64,000 bases of DNA from CAJGCS01 sp045589955. Its GTDB lineage: Bacteria; Bacillota_I; Bacilli_A; ML615J-28; CAG-313. The number at the start of each line of letters is the position of its first letter. Positions within the stretch are counted from its first letter, which is position 1. Positions 1 through 8,355 of the stretch are shown in pieces. Where the stretch lies: NCBI GenBank assembly GCA_045589955.1, contig JAZNQD010000009.1, positions 124,001-188,000 on the forward strand. The letters are read 5' to 3'. The notes beneath the pieces are model-generated. The model saw only the letters and a list, made by a program, of their open reading frames with translations. It was not told the origin of the DNA and did no database searches. The translations under genes were made by a program, and so were the position numbers.

Positions 1-1050
1 TTCACAAGCTGCCAAAATTTCTTCATCAGAATACGTTTGACCGACATAAGAATTTTTTAAACGTACATTGTTAATTTTATCGCCATATTTTAAAGCAGCC
101 GAAAAAGCGTGTCCCGCTGCAACCCCGGCATCATGTGGAGCAGGTCCAGCAAATACATTTTTAAATAATCCAGATTCTACTACTAGATTATTACCTATAC
201 AGTTTTGAATACAACCACCTGATAAAATTAAATTTTCTTCATTAGTTAATTCTTTGGCATATTTAACTACTTCCATAAATATTTCATTATAGTTTTCTTG
301 AATAGTAGCTGCCATATCAATATAATATAAAATATTACATTCATCTGCTGTTCTGAGAGTATATGGATAAAAATTACGTTTTAAATAATATTGCATGTTT
401 AAAGAAGCATCTTCATTAACAATATTCGTAAAATTAGCTATTATTTCACCATTTTCCCAACGTAAAACTCTAACAGGTGTAGGTCTACCATATGAAGATA
501 AACCCATAAATTTACCTTCACTAAATTCACCCAAATCCGCCATTGCAACTGAAGCACTATAATACATTTTACCAAGAGACACACCCTCTGTGTATTTCTT
601 AAGTATTTTTATCTCATTGTCTTTACAATGTGCAATAGTAATACCATCTTTACCGTCACCGTTACCATCAACAATTACCGCAACAGCACTATCAAAACCA
701 CTTTGAAAAAACGAATCACAAACATGTCCCATGTGATGATCGTAATAATAAAATTCTGGAATTTTTTTACAATTAGGGTCAATTATATCTACCACTCGTT
801 TCGCAAACCAATCACGTACTCTTGCTTCATGTGGTATAGCAATTACATCGATATCATCTAACGTTAAATTATTGTCTTTTAAGATTTTTTGTACAGCTAA
901 TCGTGGAAATTGTTCACCAACAGAATGCTTTAATCTATTTAAACGCTCTTCTTCTAAATTAGCGATTAATTCCCCGTCTATTACTAGTGCTGCCGAAGCA
1001 TCATGATTTTGTGGACAATCAAGACTACCGCTTATTCCTAATATTTTCAT
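1..1050 (-). CDS. NodU/TobZ-family carbamoyltransferase (3' end cut by window edge)
   Basis: The 350 visible residues begin at an ATG (1048-1050) preceded by an AGGGGG ribosome site. Family hallmarks are seen: an N-terminal NHDASA (residues 15-20), EEER (33-36), the metal-site HHMGH (105-109) and a VDGNGDG nucleotide loop (127-133), followed by the SGGCIQN stretch typical of the TsaD-like fold. In this family the enzyme makes carbamoyl-adenylate from carbamoyl phosphate and ATP and moves the carbamoyl group to a hydroxyl of a sugar, antibiotic or nucleoside. It lies 22 bases after the last radical SAM gene of the minus-strand operon, so it is probably co-transcribed. The acceptor is unknown. 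Serine hydroxyls on the tails encoded upstream, or a hydroxymethylated DNA base, are both possible. The C-terminus lies beyond position 1. Confidence 0.88.
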   Translation of the reverse strand, partial: MKILGISGSLDCPQNHDASAALVIDGELIANLEEERLNRLKHSVGEQFPRLAVQKILKDNNLTLDDIDVIAIPHEARVRDWFAKRVVDIIDPNCKKIPEFYYYDHHMGHVCDSFFQSGFDSAVAVIVDGNGDGKDGITIAHCKDNEIKILKKYTEGVSLGKMYYSASVAMADLGEFSEGKFMGLSSYGRPTPVRVLRWENGEIIANFTNIVNEDASLNMQYYLKRNFYPYTLRTADECNILYYIDMAATIQENYNEIFMEVVKYAKELTNEENLILSGGCIQNCIGNNLVVESGLFKNVFAGPAPHDAGVAAGHAFSAALKYGDKINNVRLKNSYVGQTYSDEEILAACE

Positions 1051-1072
1051 AATACCCCCTTTAAACAATCTT

Positions 1073-2032
1073 TTAAATATACATTTCTTGAATCATTTTT
1101 TTATCACACAACATACACGCAGGTGAATCTGAATACGATGCATATATATCATTATGTCCGCATGGTAAATCTGTAAAAGGCTCATCTTCTTCAGACTCAT
1201 GTAAGGTTTCTTTATTACGTATAAATTTACGATTTCTTTTTGTTTCTAAATTATAATTTTTACGTACTTCTTCTGCTCGTAAATCTGTACTAATTAGCTT
1301 TTCGTATTCACCTATACCTTCTTGCTCATAAAATTTTCTTAAAAACTTCAAAAACAATTTACGACTAGGGAAGAATGGTCCAAGCACTTTATTTATTTCA
1401 GCATTTTCTAAATGTTGTAATCCTGTCGGTTTAACCGGATTTTTCAAAAAAATCGTTGTATGATATTTTTCTCTGAAATCTTTAAATTTGAGTTTACCAT
1501 CTAAGTATTCATTTATATAAGCTTCAGTTAAAATACTAGTGGTATTAATACTAACTTCAGGATATTCAGCATGTAATTTAGCTAAATGATATTCCCAAGT
1601 TTCAAACATTTTCTCAGTGTGAAATCTTCCAAAAGTATCGTATGAAGTCAAAACCCAAACATTGGCTTTATCATCTATTCTATCTAAAGTTTCATATAAA
1701 TGTTTTTGATCTCCGATTAATAAAGAAGCATTTAACCATATTTTCTTTATATATTTTTTATTAAGCATATCATTTGATACATCAATCATTTCCATGAATT
1801 TATTGTAAACAGCTTCTGTATTTAATTGTCCTTGAAAGAAGTCTCCTCCAATAAAACCTAAAACTTCATGCTCATCTGGTTTAAATTCTCTTATTTCATC
1901 AATGGCTGTTTGTAAAGATTGTAATTTTAACTTTTCAGCTGTATGTAAATTATCATTGCCCAATGTACAAAAAGTACACTTACAATTACATTCTCTCCAC
2001 AATTCATATTGTAACTGTTTACTCATTGGCAT
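1073..2032 (-). CDS. Short radical SAM protein with C-terminal CGH/CxxC motif
   Basis: A 319-residue protein with the radical SAM cluster motif C15-x3-C19-x2-C22 and a GGD motif (62-64) at the usual GGE SAM-binding position. The C-terminus carries CGH and then CMLC, a Cys/His set that could bind zinc or a second iron-sulfur cluster. It is shorter than SPASM maturases (about 350-450 residues). It is a close paralogue of the product of 5572-6519: both begin KQLQ(Y/F)ELW and share the CTFC..LGN block. The start overlaps the upstream dUTPase-fold gene by 14 bases, which suggests translational coupling. Radical SAM chemistry is well supported. That it acts on the tailed proteins of the operon is inference. 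Confidence 0.9.
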   Translation of the reverse strand: MPMSKQLQYELWRECNCKCTFCTLGNDNLHTAEKLKLQSLQTAIDEIREFKPDEHEVLGFIGGDFFQGQLNTEAVYNKFMEMIDVSNDMLNKKYIKKIWLNASLLIGDQKHLYETLDRIDDKANVWVLTSYDTFGRFHTEKMFETWEYHLAKLHAEYPEVSINTTSILTEAYINEYLDGKLKFKDFREKYHTTIFLKNPVKPTGLQHLENAEINKVLGPFFPSRKLFLKFLRKFYEQEGIGEYEKLISTDLRAEEVRKNYNLETKRNRKFIRNKETLHESEEDEPFTDLPCGHNDIYASYSDSPACMLCDKKMIQEMYI

Positions 2033-2576
2033 CTTCTTTCAATTTAATATTTATAAAATTACCTTTTTCAAAATCTTCCGTGTACATAATGCTATCAATA
2101 GTATTTGGAACCTTTTCTTTTACAACTACGCCTAAATAATCATAAACCGTTGTACTAGCTTCTTCACGCTCAGCATTTACTACCTCTAAATAACCATTCG
2201 CATTACATTCTAAGAAAATTTCAGCAAGCTTTGTATCTTTTTTAATAATTAATTCCGACGCAGTTAAATTCTGAATAAACAAACAAATTGTATCACCATC
2301 ATAACAGCATCCACCTTTAATTATATACTTTGTAGGAATAGCCACATCTTCCTCGGTATCAGATTCACCAAAAGAAACGGCTTGTCCATATTTACCTAAA
2401 TACAATTCATTTTCAATATCTAAGCGCATTTTAGTATCAAAGTAAACACCTTCTCTTGCGTTTAAATGGATATCTTGTTTGGCATATAATTGTTTTCTGC
2501 TAGAATCTTCGTCTAAGCATTCATTAGATAAATATACTAAGTCTGAATCACCAAATCTAAACATCTGATCTATCAT
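2019..2576 (-). CDS. dUTPase/dCTP deaminase-fold-like protein inside the radical SAM operon
   Basis: A 185-residue protein. The stretch GVYFDTKMRLDI followed, about 60 residues on, by GDTICLFIQNLTASELIIKK and then DTKLAEIFL resembles the beta-rich core of trimeric dUTPases and dCTP deaminases (an N-L/I-x6-I-KKG-D-x-(I/L)-A-Q-type segment). The usual GRSS and Tyr-containing uracil-pocket motifs are not evident, so catalysis is doubtful. It overlaps radical SAM genes at both ends (14 and 4 bases), so it is an integral member of the operon. Possible roles are nucleotide binding, a structural trimer, or true dUTP hydrolysis. The fold assignment is moderate and the function is unknown. Confidence 0.5.
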   Translation of the reverse strand: MIDQMFRFGDSDLVYLSNECLDEDSSRKQLYAKQDIHLNAREGVYFDTKMRLDIENELYLGKYGQAVSFGESDTEEDVAIPTKYIIKGGCCYDGDTICLFIQNLTASELIIKKDTKLAEIFLECNANGYLEVVNAEREEASTTVYDYLGVVVKEKVPNTIDSIMYTEDFEKGNFINIKLKEDANE

Positions 2577-3499
2577 AAATAAGCATCCCTATCTAAATTA
2601 TTTAAATCACATAATACACACTTATCGCTGTCAGCATAGCATTTATATAAGATACTGTGTCCGCATTTTTCATTTATTACTTCTTTACCGTCAGATAATA
2701 CCGGTTGAGCTGTTAAATCTGCAGTGTCTCTATCTTGTAAACCAGTATATTTAAACGTACAAGAATTTTTAGTAGATTGTAAAAAGTTATAATAGACTTC
2801 ACTACAATTTGTTCTTAAATACTTCATAAATTCCAAAAAATCTACACGTTTGAAATTAAAATCTGTCAATTTAAAGCCTGTTTTTATGGGATGCGGATAC
2901 AAAAATGTTAAAATATTACCAGGGATAAATTCTTTCGTAAACTGATTTACTTCAAATTTACCTTCTTTCCAAGCATCGATTAAATATTGAGTAAGAATCA
3001 TTTGAACGCCTACTCTGTAATTATATCTTTTATGGAAATCATTAATATTATTTAAACACAATAACCTAGATTCCTCATCTTTAAAGCGATATTTTAAATC
3101 ATACGAAAAGTTAATATCTACCTTATCAATACCAACTGCATCCACAATCCTATCAACAACTCTATATAAAAACGTTGGATCATACAAACCATTGGTAACA
3201 GTTGAGTACTTACAATATGGATTTGGGGAAACTTTTAATACTTTTTCAATAATGATATCAATTAACTCAATAAAAGAATCTTGTAATTTTTTATCAGTAA
3301 TATAATAAAGCTCACCACCAAGTAAAGATATACCGTTCGAGAATTTATCTTTAAAATCAATGTAGTTAATATTTTCTTTTATTTTATCTAATAGTACAAA
3401 CTGTTTCTTTTTTGAATACGGAATTCTATCTGCACGTAAACAAAACTTACAGGCATTACAACAATTAGACCACACTGAATATTGTATCATATTAGACAT
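2573..3499 (-). CDS. Short radical SAM protein with C-terminal CGH/CxxC motif
   Basis: A 308-residue protein with C13-x3-C17-x2-C20 and GGE at 61-63. The last 35 residues contain CGHSILY and then CVLCD, the same Cys/His arrangement as in three other radical SAM proteins of this operon. It begins two bases after the stop of the aminotransferase-fold gene upstream and overlaps the dUTPase-like gene downstream by four bases. It is the most divergent of the CGH-bearing set, with no close paralogue among the six. Family assignment is firm. The substrate is not known. Confidence 0.9.
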   Translation of the reverse strand: MSNMIQYSVWSNCCNACKFCLRADRIPYSKKKQFVLLDKIKENINYIDFKDKFSNGISLLGGELYYITDKKLQDSFIELIDIIIEKVLKVSPNPYCKYSTVTNGLYDPTFLYRVVDRIVDAVGIDKVDINFSYDLKYRFKDEESRLLCLNNINDFHKRYNYRVGVQMILTQYLIDAWKEGKFEVNQFTKEFIPGNILTFLYPHPIKTGFKLTDFNFKRVDFLEFMKYLRTNCSEVYYNFLQSTKNSCTFKYTGLQDRDTADLTAQPVLSDGKEVINEKCGHSILYKCYADSDKCVLCDLNNLDRDAYL

Positions 3500-3501
3500 T
3501 A

Positions 3502-4533
3502 TTATTCTCTCATTCTGTTTATAGCCAAATTCTTATTTATAATTTTTAACAATAGTTTTAAACCTTCTAAAGCCTTTTCTTTTGGGTGTCTAACAAATTC
3601 TTGATAACGAATACGAATAAAGCCCATATAATTATCATGTTCACTCACACGAATTTTGTAACTATCAAGTTTGTCCCATTCGGCTTGTGTATATTTCATA
3701 CCTTTAGTTTCAATAGAAAAAATGTGGTCAACCGTTTGTGAATATAATCTAAACACTGAAGTATCTGCCACCAATTTACTGAAATACTGTATCATTATAT
3801 TTTTAAATAGACTCATCTTATAACGATTTTGTAAAATGATATCCAAACGTCTAAGATATTCTTTGGCCCAATTATACGCTTTAATACCATAACCGTCTTC
3901 TTTAGTTATCATCATTCCCATATCGTATTCAGGTACTAAAGAATGGGCAGTATATAAAACATAATCGTAAATTGAATAATCACGAGGTAACAAAAACATA
4001 CCATGTACGTCGTCAATCATTATTTTGAAATTTACATTGTGTTCTTCTAATTCTTTTTTTAACTCAACATAAAAGTTTTGAGGTGTTATTTCACCAGTAG
4101 ATAGCTGTGTACCAATAATATATACAAATACTTTTTTATAACCTTTTGTTTTTTGTACGATTTCTTTTGTCTTATATGAACGAATATCCTGTTCTGATTG
4201 TACAAATAACACATTCTTACAATTTTCTAAGCATTTACGTACTGAACCATGCTCATATTGAGTAGAAATCACTAAGGTATCATCATCAACTTCTCTTTCA
4301 AATACTTGTTCGATTAATGCGGTTCCACTATCATCAAATACCAAGTTTCTATCATGTATAGATACATTAGCAAATGGCATTCTGTTAAAATATTCTTGAC
4401 ACAAAGCCAAATATTGCTCATCAGAAACAATTTCTGGTTCACCAGTTCTGCCTATACCTAGAAGTTCATTTTCTTCTTCACTAAACGGTTGAAAATCCAA
4501 ATACCATTTAATCAATTCATCCATATCAGTCAC
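3502..4533 (-). CDS. Aminotransferase class V-like protein lacking the PLP lysine
   Basis: A 343-residue protein. Features of fold-type I, class V aminotransferases and cysteine desulfurases are visible: a YEH motif (93-95), GTQLSTGEITP (141-151), and IDDVHG (173-178), which corresponds to the PLP-binding Asp and the ring-stacking His/Gln. At the place where class V enzymes carry SGHK this protein has TAHS (195-198), so the Schiff-base lysine is replaced by Ser. It is a tandem paralogue of the product of 4526-5575, which also lacks the lysine. It overlaps that gene by eight bases and lies between radical SAM genes. It may be a pseudoenzyme or a binding partner, or it may use PLP or PMP without a lysine. 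No reaction is claimed. Confidence 0.7.
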   Translation of the reverse strand: MTDMDELIKWYLDFQPFSEEENELLGIGRTGEPEIVSDEQYLALCQEYFNRMPFANVSIHDRNLVFDDSGTALIEQVFEREVDDDTLVISTQYEHGSVRKCLENCKNVLFVQSEQDIRSYKTKEIVQKTKGYKKVFVYIIGTQLSTGEITPQNFYVELKKELEEHNVNFKIMIDDVHGMFLLPRDYSIYDYVLYTAHSLVPEYDMGMMITKEDGYGIKAYNWAKEYLRRLDIILQNRYKMSLFKNIMIQYFSKLVADTSVFRLYSQTVDHIFSIETKGMKYTQAEWDKLDSYKIRVSEHDNYMGFIRIRYQEFVRHPKEKALEGLKLLLKIINKNLAINRMRE

Positions 4534-5575
4534 CTTCTACAACTTGTTGTATAAAATCATCAGTTAAACTACTAGTCAAAGCTTTATCGATAATTTTTAA
4601 GCACTTAGGCAACAAAGAATCATTATTTATAAACCAATGACTACGTAAAGAAATAAAACCTTCCCCATCAGTATCTGTTGTAATCAATAAATTTATTTTA
4701 TTACACAATGCAACACTATTTTCAGAAATATTAAACTCTTTTAAACGTAAATAAAATATATAAGGTGCAACTAATTCTCGTGATATTTTATCTAAGTTTT
4801 TTATATATTTACTGTAATATTGAATGCACAATGCTCTAAACAAATTAAATTTATTTGCACGTGATATCACAATTTCTAACCGTTTTAAATACAATTCACC
4901 CCAATTATAAGCGTTTATCCCTAGAAATTGTTGCTTACTAATTAGAATTCCCATATCAAAACCCATACAAACAGCATGAGCAGTACCTATTACGTAATCA
5001 AATAAAGTATAATCACGTGGAATTAAAAACATACCTTGTACATCATCAAGTATTAGAATATGTTGTACATCATTTTTAATAAAAAGATTTTTCAACTCTA
5101 CAAAAAACTCTTGAGGTGTTATTTCACCGGTAGCATTTTGAGTCCCAATTATATAAACAAATACTTTTTTATATTGTTTAATGCTCTGCTGTATTTTATG
5201 AAAATTAAATGCTCGAATATCATTGTATTGATTTATTTCCAAAACATTTTTATACTCATTTATAATATTTTTAACACTTGGATGTTCAGCATTGCTAGTA
5301 ATAATTAAAGTATCTTCATCGACATATTTTGCAAATAATTTCTTTATAAACGTAGTAGCAGATACCTCGAAAGTCAAAAAACTATTATTGATCGTACAAT
5401 TTGAAGCAAGCATCTTGTCAAAAAATCTCATAGATACACTTTTAAAAGCTTCGGTATTAAATTTTGGCTCGATATAACTTTTTTCAGACAAGTCATGTGA
5501 TAAATTTGTCTTAACGATTTCTTTATCAACATCACTTAAAGGTAAATATGTATTCCACCAGTTTAAAAGCATCAA
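4526..5575 (-). CDS. Aminotransferase class V-like protein lacking the PLP lysine (paralogue)
   Basis: A 349-residue paralogue of the product of 3502-4533. It shows NAEHPSV (95-101), GTQNATGEITP (144-154) and LDDVQG (176-181), with the Asp and Gln of class V PLP enzymes. The expected SGHK is TAHA (198-201), so the catalytic lysine is replaced by Ala. Loss of lysine in both copies while the surrounding fold motifs persist argues for selection for a non-canonical role, not decay. The start overlaps the preceding radical SAM gene by four bases. A heterodimer of the two copies is plausible by analogy with the dimeric family, but this is inference. Confidence 0.7.
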   Translation of the reverse strand: MMLLNWWNTYLPLSDVDKEIVKTNLSHDLSEKSYIEPKFNTEAFKSVSMRFFDKMLASNCTINNSFLTFEVSATTFIKKLFAKYVDEDTLIITSNAEHPSVKNIINEYKNVLEINQYNDIRAFNFHKIQQSIKQYKKVFVYIIGTQNATGEITPQEFFVELKNLFIKNDVQHILILDDVQGMFLIPRDYTLFDYVIGTAHAVCMGFDMGILISKQQFLGINAYNWGELYLKRLEIVISRANKFNLFRALCIQYYSKYIKNLDKISRELVAPYIFYLRLKEFNISENSVALCNKINLLITTDTDGEGFISLRSHWFINNDSLLPKCLKIIDKALTSSLTDDFIQQVVEGD

Positions 5576-6519
5576 ATCTCTAAGTCCCGTATCATTTGTT
5601 TATCGCATATCGCACATTTATTACTATCAATATATGCACTATAAACAGATAAATGCCCACAATCCATGATATAATCTATTCTCGGATTATATGTTTCTGT
5701 ACCATTTTCTTTATTTCTATTTACTACTGCATCATGTTCTTCATACTCACAAATTAATGTATCTGCACGATATTGAATATTGAACAATTTGTCATAAAAA
5801 GCTAAACCTTCTTCTCGCTTTACTTTCTTTAAAAAACGTAAGAAGGCATCACGTTTCGGAAAAAAGTTACCGAGTACTTGATTTGTATGCTCTTTTGAAA
5901 TATACATACCTTCTGGACCAGCACACAATTTAACAAACATCGAAGTATTATATGTTGACATTAAATTTTTAAATGAAAATTCATCTGCCAGATATTTGTC
6001 TATTAAATCGCCGGTTATAATTGTAGTTGTATTAAACTTTATTTTGGGATAGAGTTTTCCTATATTCAACATATGATATGACCAATTATCTTCCATTTTT
6101 TTAGTATGAAAGCGTCCCATTGTATCATATGAGGTTAATAACCAAAAATTATCCTGATAATCTTTGAAAATATCTAAAGTGGTATATAAATCAGTTTGTT
6201 CGCCTATTGTAAGTGTTGCATATAGCCAAGTTGTTTTTATGTAACCAGCTTTCATCAAATCGGCGGTCGTTTGCATTAATTCAAAAAATTTATTCTTTAC
6301 AGCCTCTGTATTTAACTGTCCTTGAAAAAATTCACCGCCAATAAAAGCAATAGTATCATACTCCTTATAAATATCTAAATTTTTTATTGTAGATAAGGCT
6401 TTTTCTAAATTATACAGCTTTGTTTCTTCCGAAGTAAATCTATTTGTATTACCTAAGTAACAAAAAGTACATTTAGAGTTACATTCTTTCCATAATTCAA
6501 ATTGTAATTGCTTTCCCAT
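5572..6519 (-). CDS. Short radical SAM protein with C-terminal CGH/CxxC motif
   Basis: A 315-residue protein with C13-x3-C17-x2-C20, GGE (61-63) and a terminal CGH plus CAIC set. It is the closest paralogue of the product of 1073-2032: shared blocks include KQLQFELW, CTFCYLGN, IGGEFFQGQLN and LLTSYDTMGRFHT. The two copies flank the aminotransferase-like, radical SAM and dUTPase-like genes, as though a module had been duplicated. It sits two bases after the upstream radical SAM gene. Confidence 0.9.
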   Translation of the reverse strand: MGKQLQFELWKECNSKCTFCYLGNTNRFTSEETKLYNLEKALSTIKNLDIYKEYDTIAFIGGEFFQGQLNTEAVKNKFFELMQTTADLMKAGYIKTTWLYATLTIGEQTDLYTTLDIFKDYQDNFWLLTSYDTMGRFHTKKMEDNWSYHMLNIGKLYPKIKFNTTTIITGDLIDKYLADEFSFKNLMSTYNTSMFVKLCAGPEGMYISKEHTNQVLGNFFPKRDAFLRFLKKVKREEGLAFYDKLFNIQYRADTLICEYEEHDAVVNRNKENGTETYNPRIDYIMDCGHLSVYSAYIDSNKCAICDKQMIRDLEI

Positions 6520-6521
6520 AT

Positions 6522-7439
6522 TTAATTTCCATATAATTTAAAAAACATTTGTGCAACATCATACATCTTGTTATTAGAATCTATGAAGCCTATATCATAT
6601 TTTTTAGTTTTATCACTTAATTCACATCTACCGTCGCCGCTTCGTCTATCTTCTGCTACTCTAACTTTACCATTTTCTATAAAAAACAATGTGTTAGACC
6701 TCAATTCCATAGACAAAAAAGAATCTCTATTAATCAAATCTTTATGAATAGCTTTCTTTAAAAATTTCAAAAAAGTTTCTTTTTTAGGAAAAAACCCCGG
6801 CAAATCCTTTTCACAAGCATATTTATCTACATAATATAAGCCAGAAGAAGGCTCTATGTAATCAACTGAAGTATTAAACACTTCTTTAAAGGCTTTTAAA
6901 TCAAATTCATCATTTAATACAGCATTTAAAAACCATTCTGTTAAAATAATTTCAGTATGAAGACGTAACTCTGGATAGTTATCTTTTAAAAATAACATAT
7001 TACGCTTCCACAATTCTTTATGTTCTTGAGTTTTAAATCTATACTTGACATCAAAAGAGGTACATAATACAATTTTATCTAATAATTGTATTTTACGTAA
7101 ATAATCCAAAAATGGTATTAAATCAATATTAATATCGTAGATTAATGCCGCGGTTATGTATATCTTTGAAAAATTAAGTTTAGATACATCATAAAATAAA
7201 TTATAAAAAACAGGCTTTATAAGTGGATCTAATTCGCCATTGAAAAATTCACCACCAATAAAGCCTATCTCATCGTGTTTTATGATTTGTAACTCTTTTA
7301 ATTTAGCCGTAATAAACTGTAAAGATTGTAACTTATCAATTTTAGGTTGACCTTTATTACAACAAAATTTACAACCTATCTTACAATCTTTCCATAATTC
7401 AAATTGAACAAATGTATTTTCATTTTTAAAATTAGTCAT
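6522..7439 (-). CDS. Short radical SAM protein without the C-terminal CGH/CxxC motif
   Basis: A 305-residue protein with C19-x3-C23-x2-C26 and an IGGEFF motif near residue 63. The C-terminus lacks the CGH and CxxC seen in four sister proteins. Instead it has an EDRR motif, a single Cys and a GFIDSN segment, all shared with the product of 7432-8355. The pair is therefore a distinct subfamily with only the SAM-cleaving cluster evident. It overlaps the upstream gene by eight bases. The GLYYVDKY stretch after EPSS aligns with GMYYNTKA in the paralogue. Confidence 0.9.
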   Translation of the reverse strand: MTNFKNENTFVQFELWKDCKIGCKFCCNKGQPKIDKLQSLQFITAKLKELQIIKHDEIGFIGGEFFNGELDPLIKPVFYNLFYDVSKLNFSKIYITAALIYDINIDLIPFLDYLRKIQLLDKIVLCTSFDVKYRFKTQEHKELWKRNMLFLKDNYPELRLHTEIILTEWFLNAVLNDEFDLKAFKEVFNTSVDYIEPSSGLYYVDKYACEKDLPGFFPKKETFLKFLKKAIHKDLINRDSFLSMELRSNTLFFIENGKVRVAEDRRSGDGRCELSDKTKKYDIGFIDSNNKMYDVAQMFFKLYGN

Positions 7440-8355
7440 TTACAAGCTTACACAATTCAGTTGCTATATCTTCCATAGAATCTTCGGAATCAATAAAACC
7501 TAATTCATATTTTTTAGATGTATCCCTACATTTTACTCTAAAACCTGGTTCACGTCTATCTTCATAACAAACGAAATCCCCACAATCTAAGTGATATATT
7601 CTACTTGCTCTGATTTGATACGAAATTAAGCAGCTTAAGTCTATTTCTTTGTTTTTTAAACCAGCTTTCTTTAAAAATTCAATAAAACTTTTCTTTCTTG
7701 GAAAAAATCCAGGACAAGCTTTTTCACAGTCCGCTTTTGTATTATAGTACATACCAGAAGAAGGTTCGATATAATCTACACGTGTTCTATATTTTTCACA
7801 AAACTCTTTAATACTAAACGTATCATTTAATACTGCATCAATAAAATGTTGCGTCATAATAGTTTCAACATGTGTCTTTAAATCAGGATAATCTTTTAAT
7901 AAAGCAAGCATATTACTTTCCCATAACTCTTGCTTACCAGGTATATTAAAACGATATTTTAAATCATAAGAAGTACACAATAAAACCTTATCCATTATAT
8001 TAATTTTACGCAAATAATCTAAAAATGGCAATAAATACGGTTTCATATCATAAATTAAAGATGTAGCAACATAAATTTTATTAAAATGCATTCCTGCTAA
8101 TTTATCTATTAACTTATAAAATAATGCTCTAACTTCTTCATTTTCGATTTGATTATCAAATATTTCTCCACCGATAATACCTACTTCTTCATAATCAAAT
8201 ACTTCTGGATCATCTAATTTATTTAACGTAAACTCTAATGCCCATTTTTTATCAACGGACATTTGACAACGCTCTGAACAAAATTTACAGCCATTTCTAC
8301 AATCTTGCCATAGCTGATATTGAATAAACTTATTAGGTGCAATATATCTTTCCAT
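7432..8355 (-). CDS. Short radical SAM protein without the C-terminal CGH/CxxC motif (paralogue)
   Basis: A 307-residue protein with C19-x3-C23-x2-C26 and IGGEIF near residue 62. It is a paralogue of the product of 6522-7439, sharing CKFC, LCTSYDLKYRFN, YIEPSSG, PGFFPRK, EDRR and GFIDSE. An extra Cys at position 30 follows the cluster motif. The ATG overlaps the upstream stop (TAATG), indicating coupled translation. The auxiliary Cys/His set is absent here too. Confidence 0.9.
   Translation of the reverse strand: MERYIAPNKFIQYQLWQDCRNGCKFCSERCQMSVDKKWALEFTLNKLDDPEVFDYEEVGIIGGEIFDNQIENEEVRALFYKLIDKLAGMHFNKIYVATSLIYDMKPYLLPFLDYLRKINIMDKVLLCTSYDLKYRFNIPGKQELWESNMLALLKDYPDLKTHVETIMTQHFIDAVLNDTFSIKEFCEKYRTRVDYIEPSSGMYYNTKADCEKACPGFFPRKKSFIEFLKKAGLKNKEIDLSCLISYQIRASRIYHLDCGDFVCYEDRREPGFRVKCRDTSKKYELGFIDSEDSMEDIATELCKLVND

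Noticed and set aside
628..861. Plus-strand open frame inside the carbamoyltransferase gene
   Set aside because: It is antisense to a well-supported gene, has low-complexity Asn/Ile/Thr content and no ribosome site.
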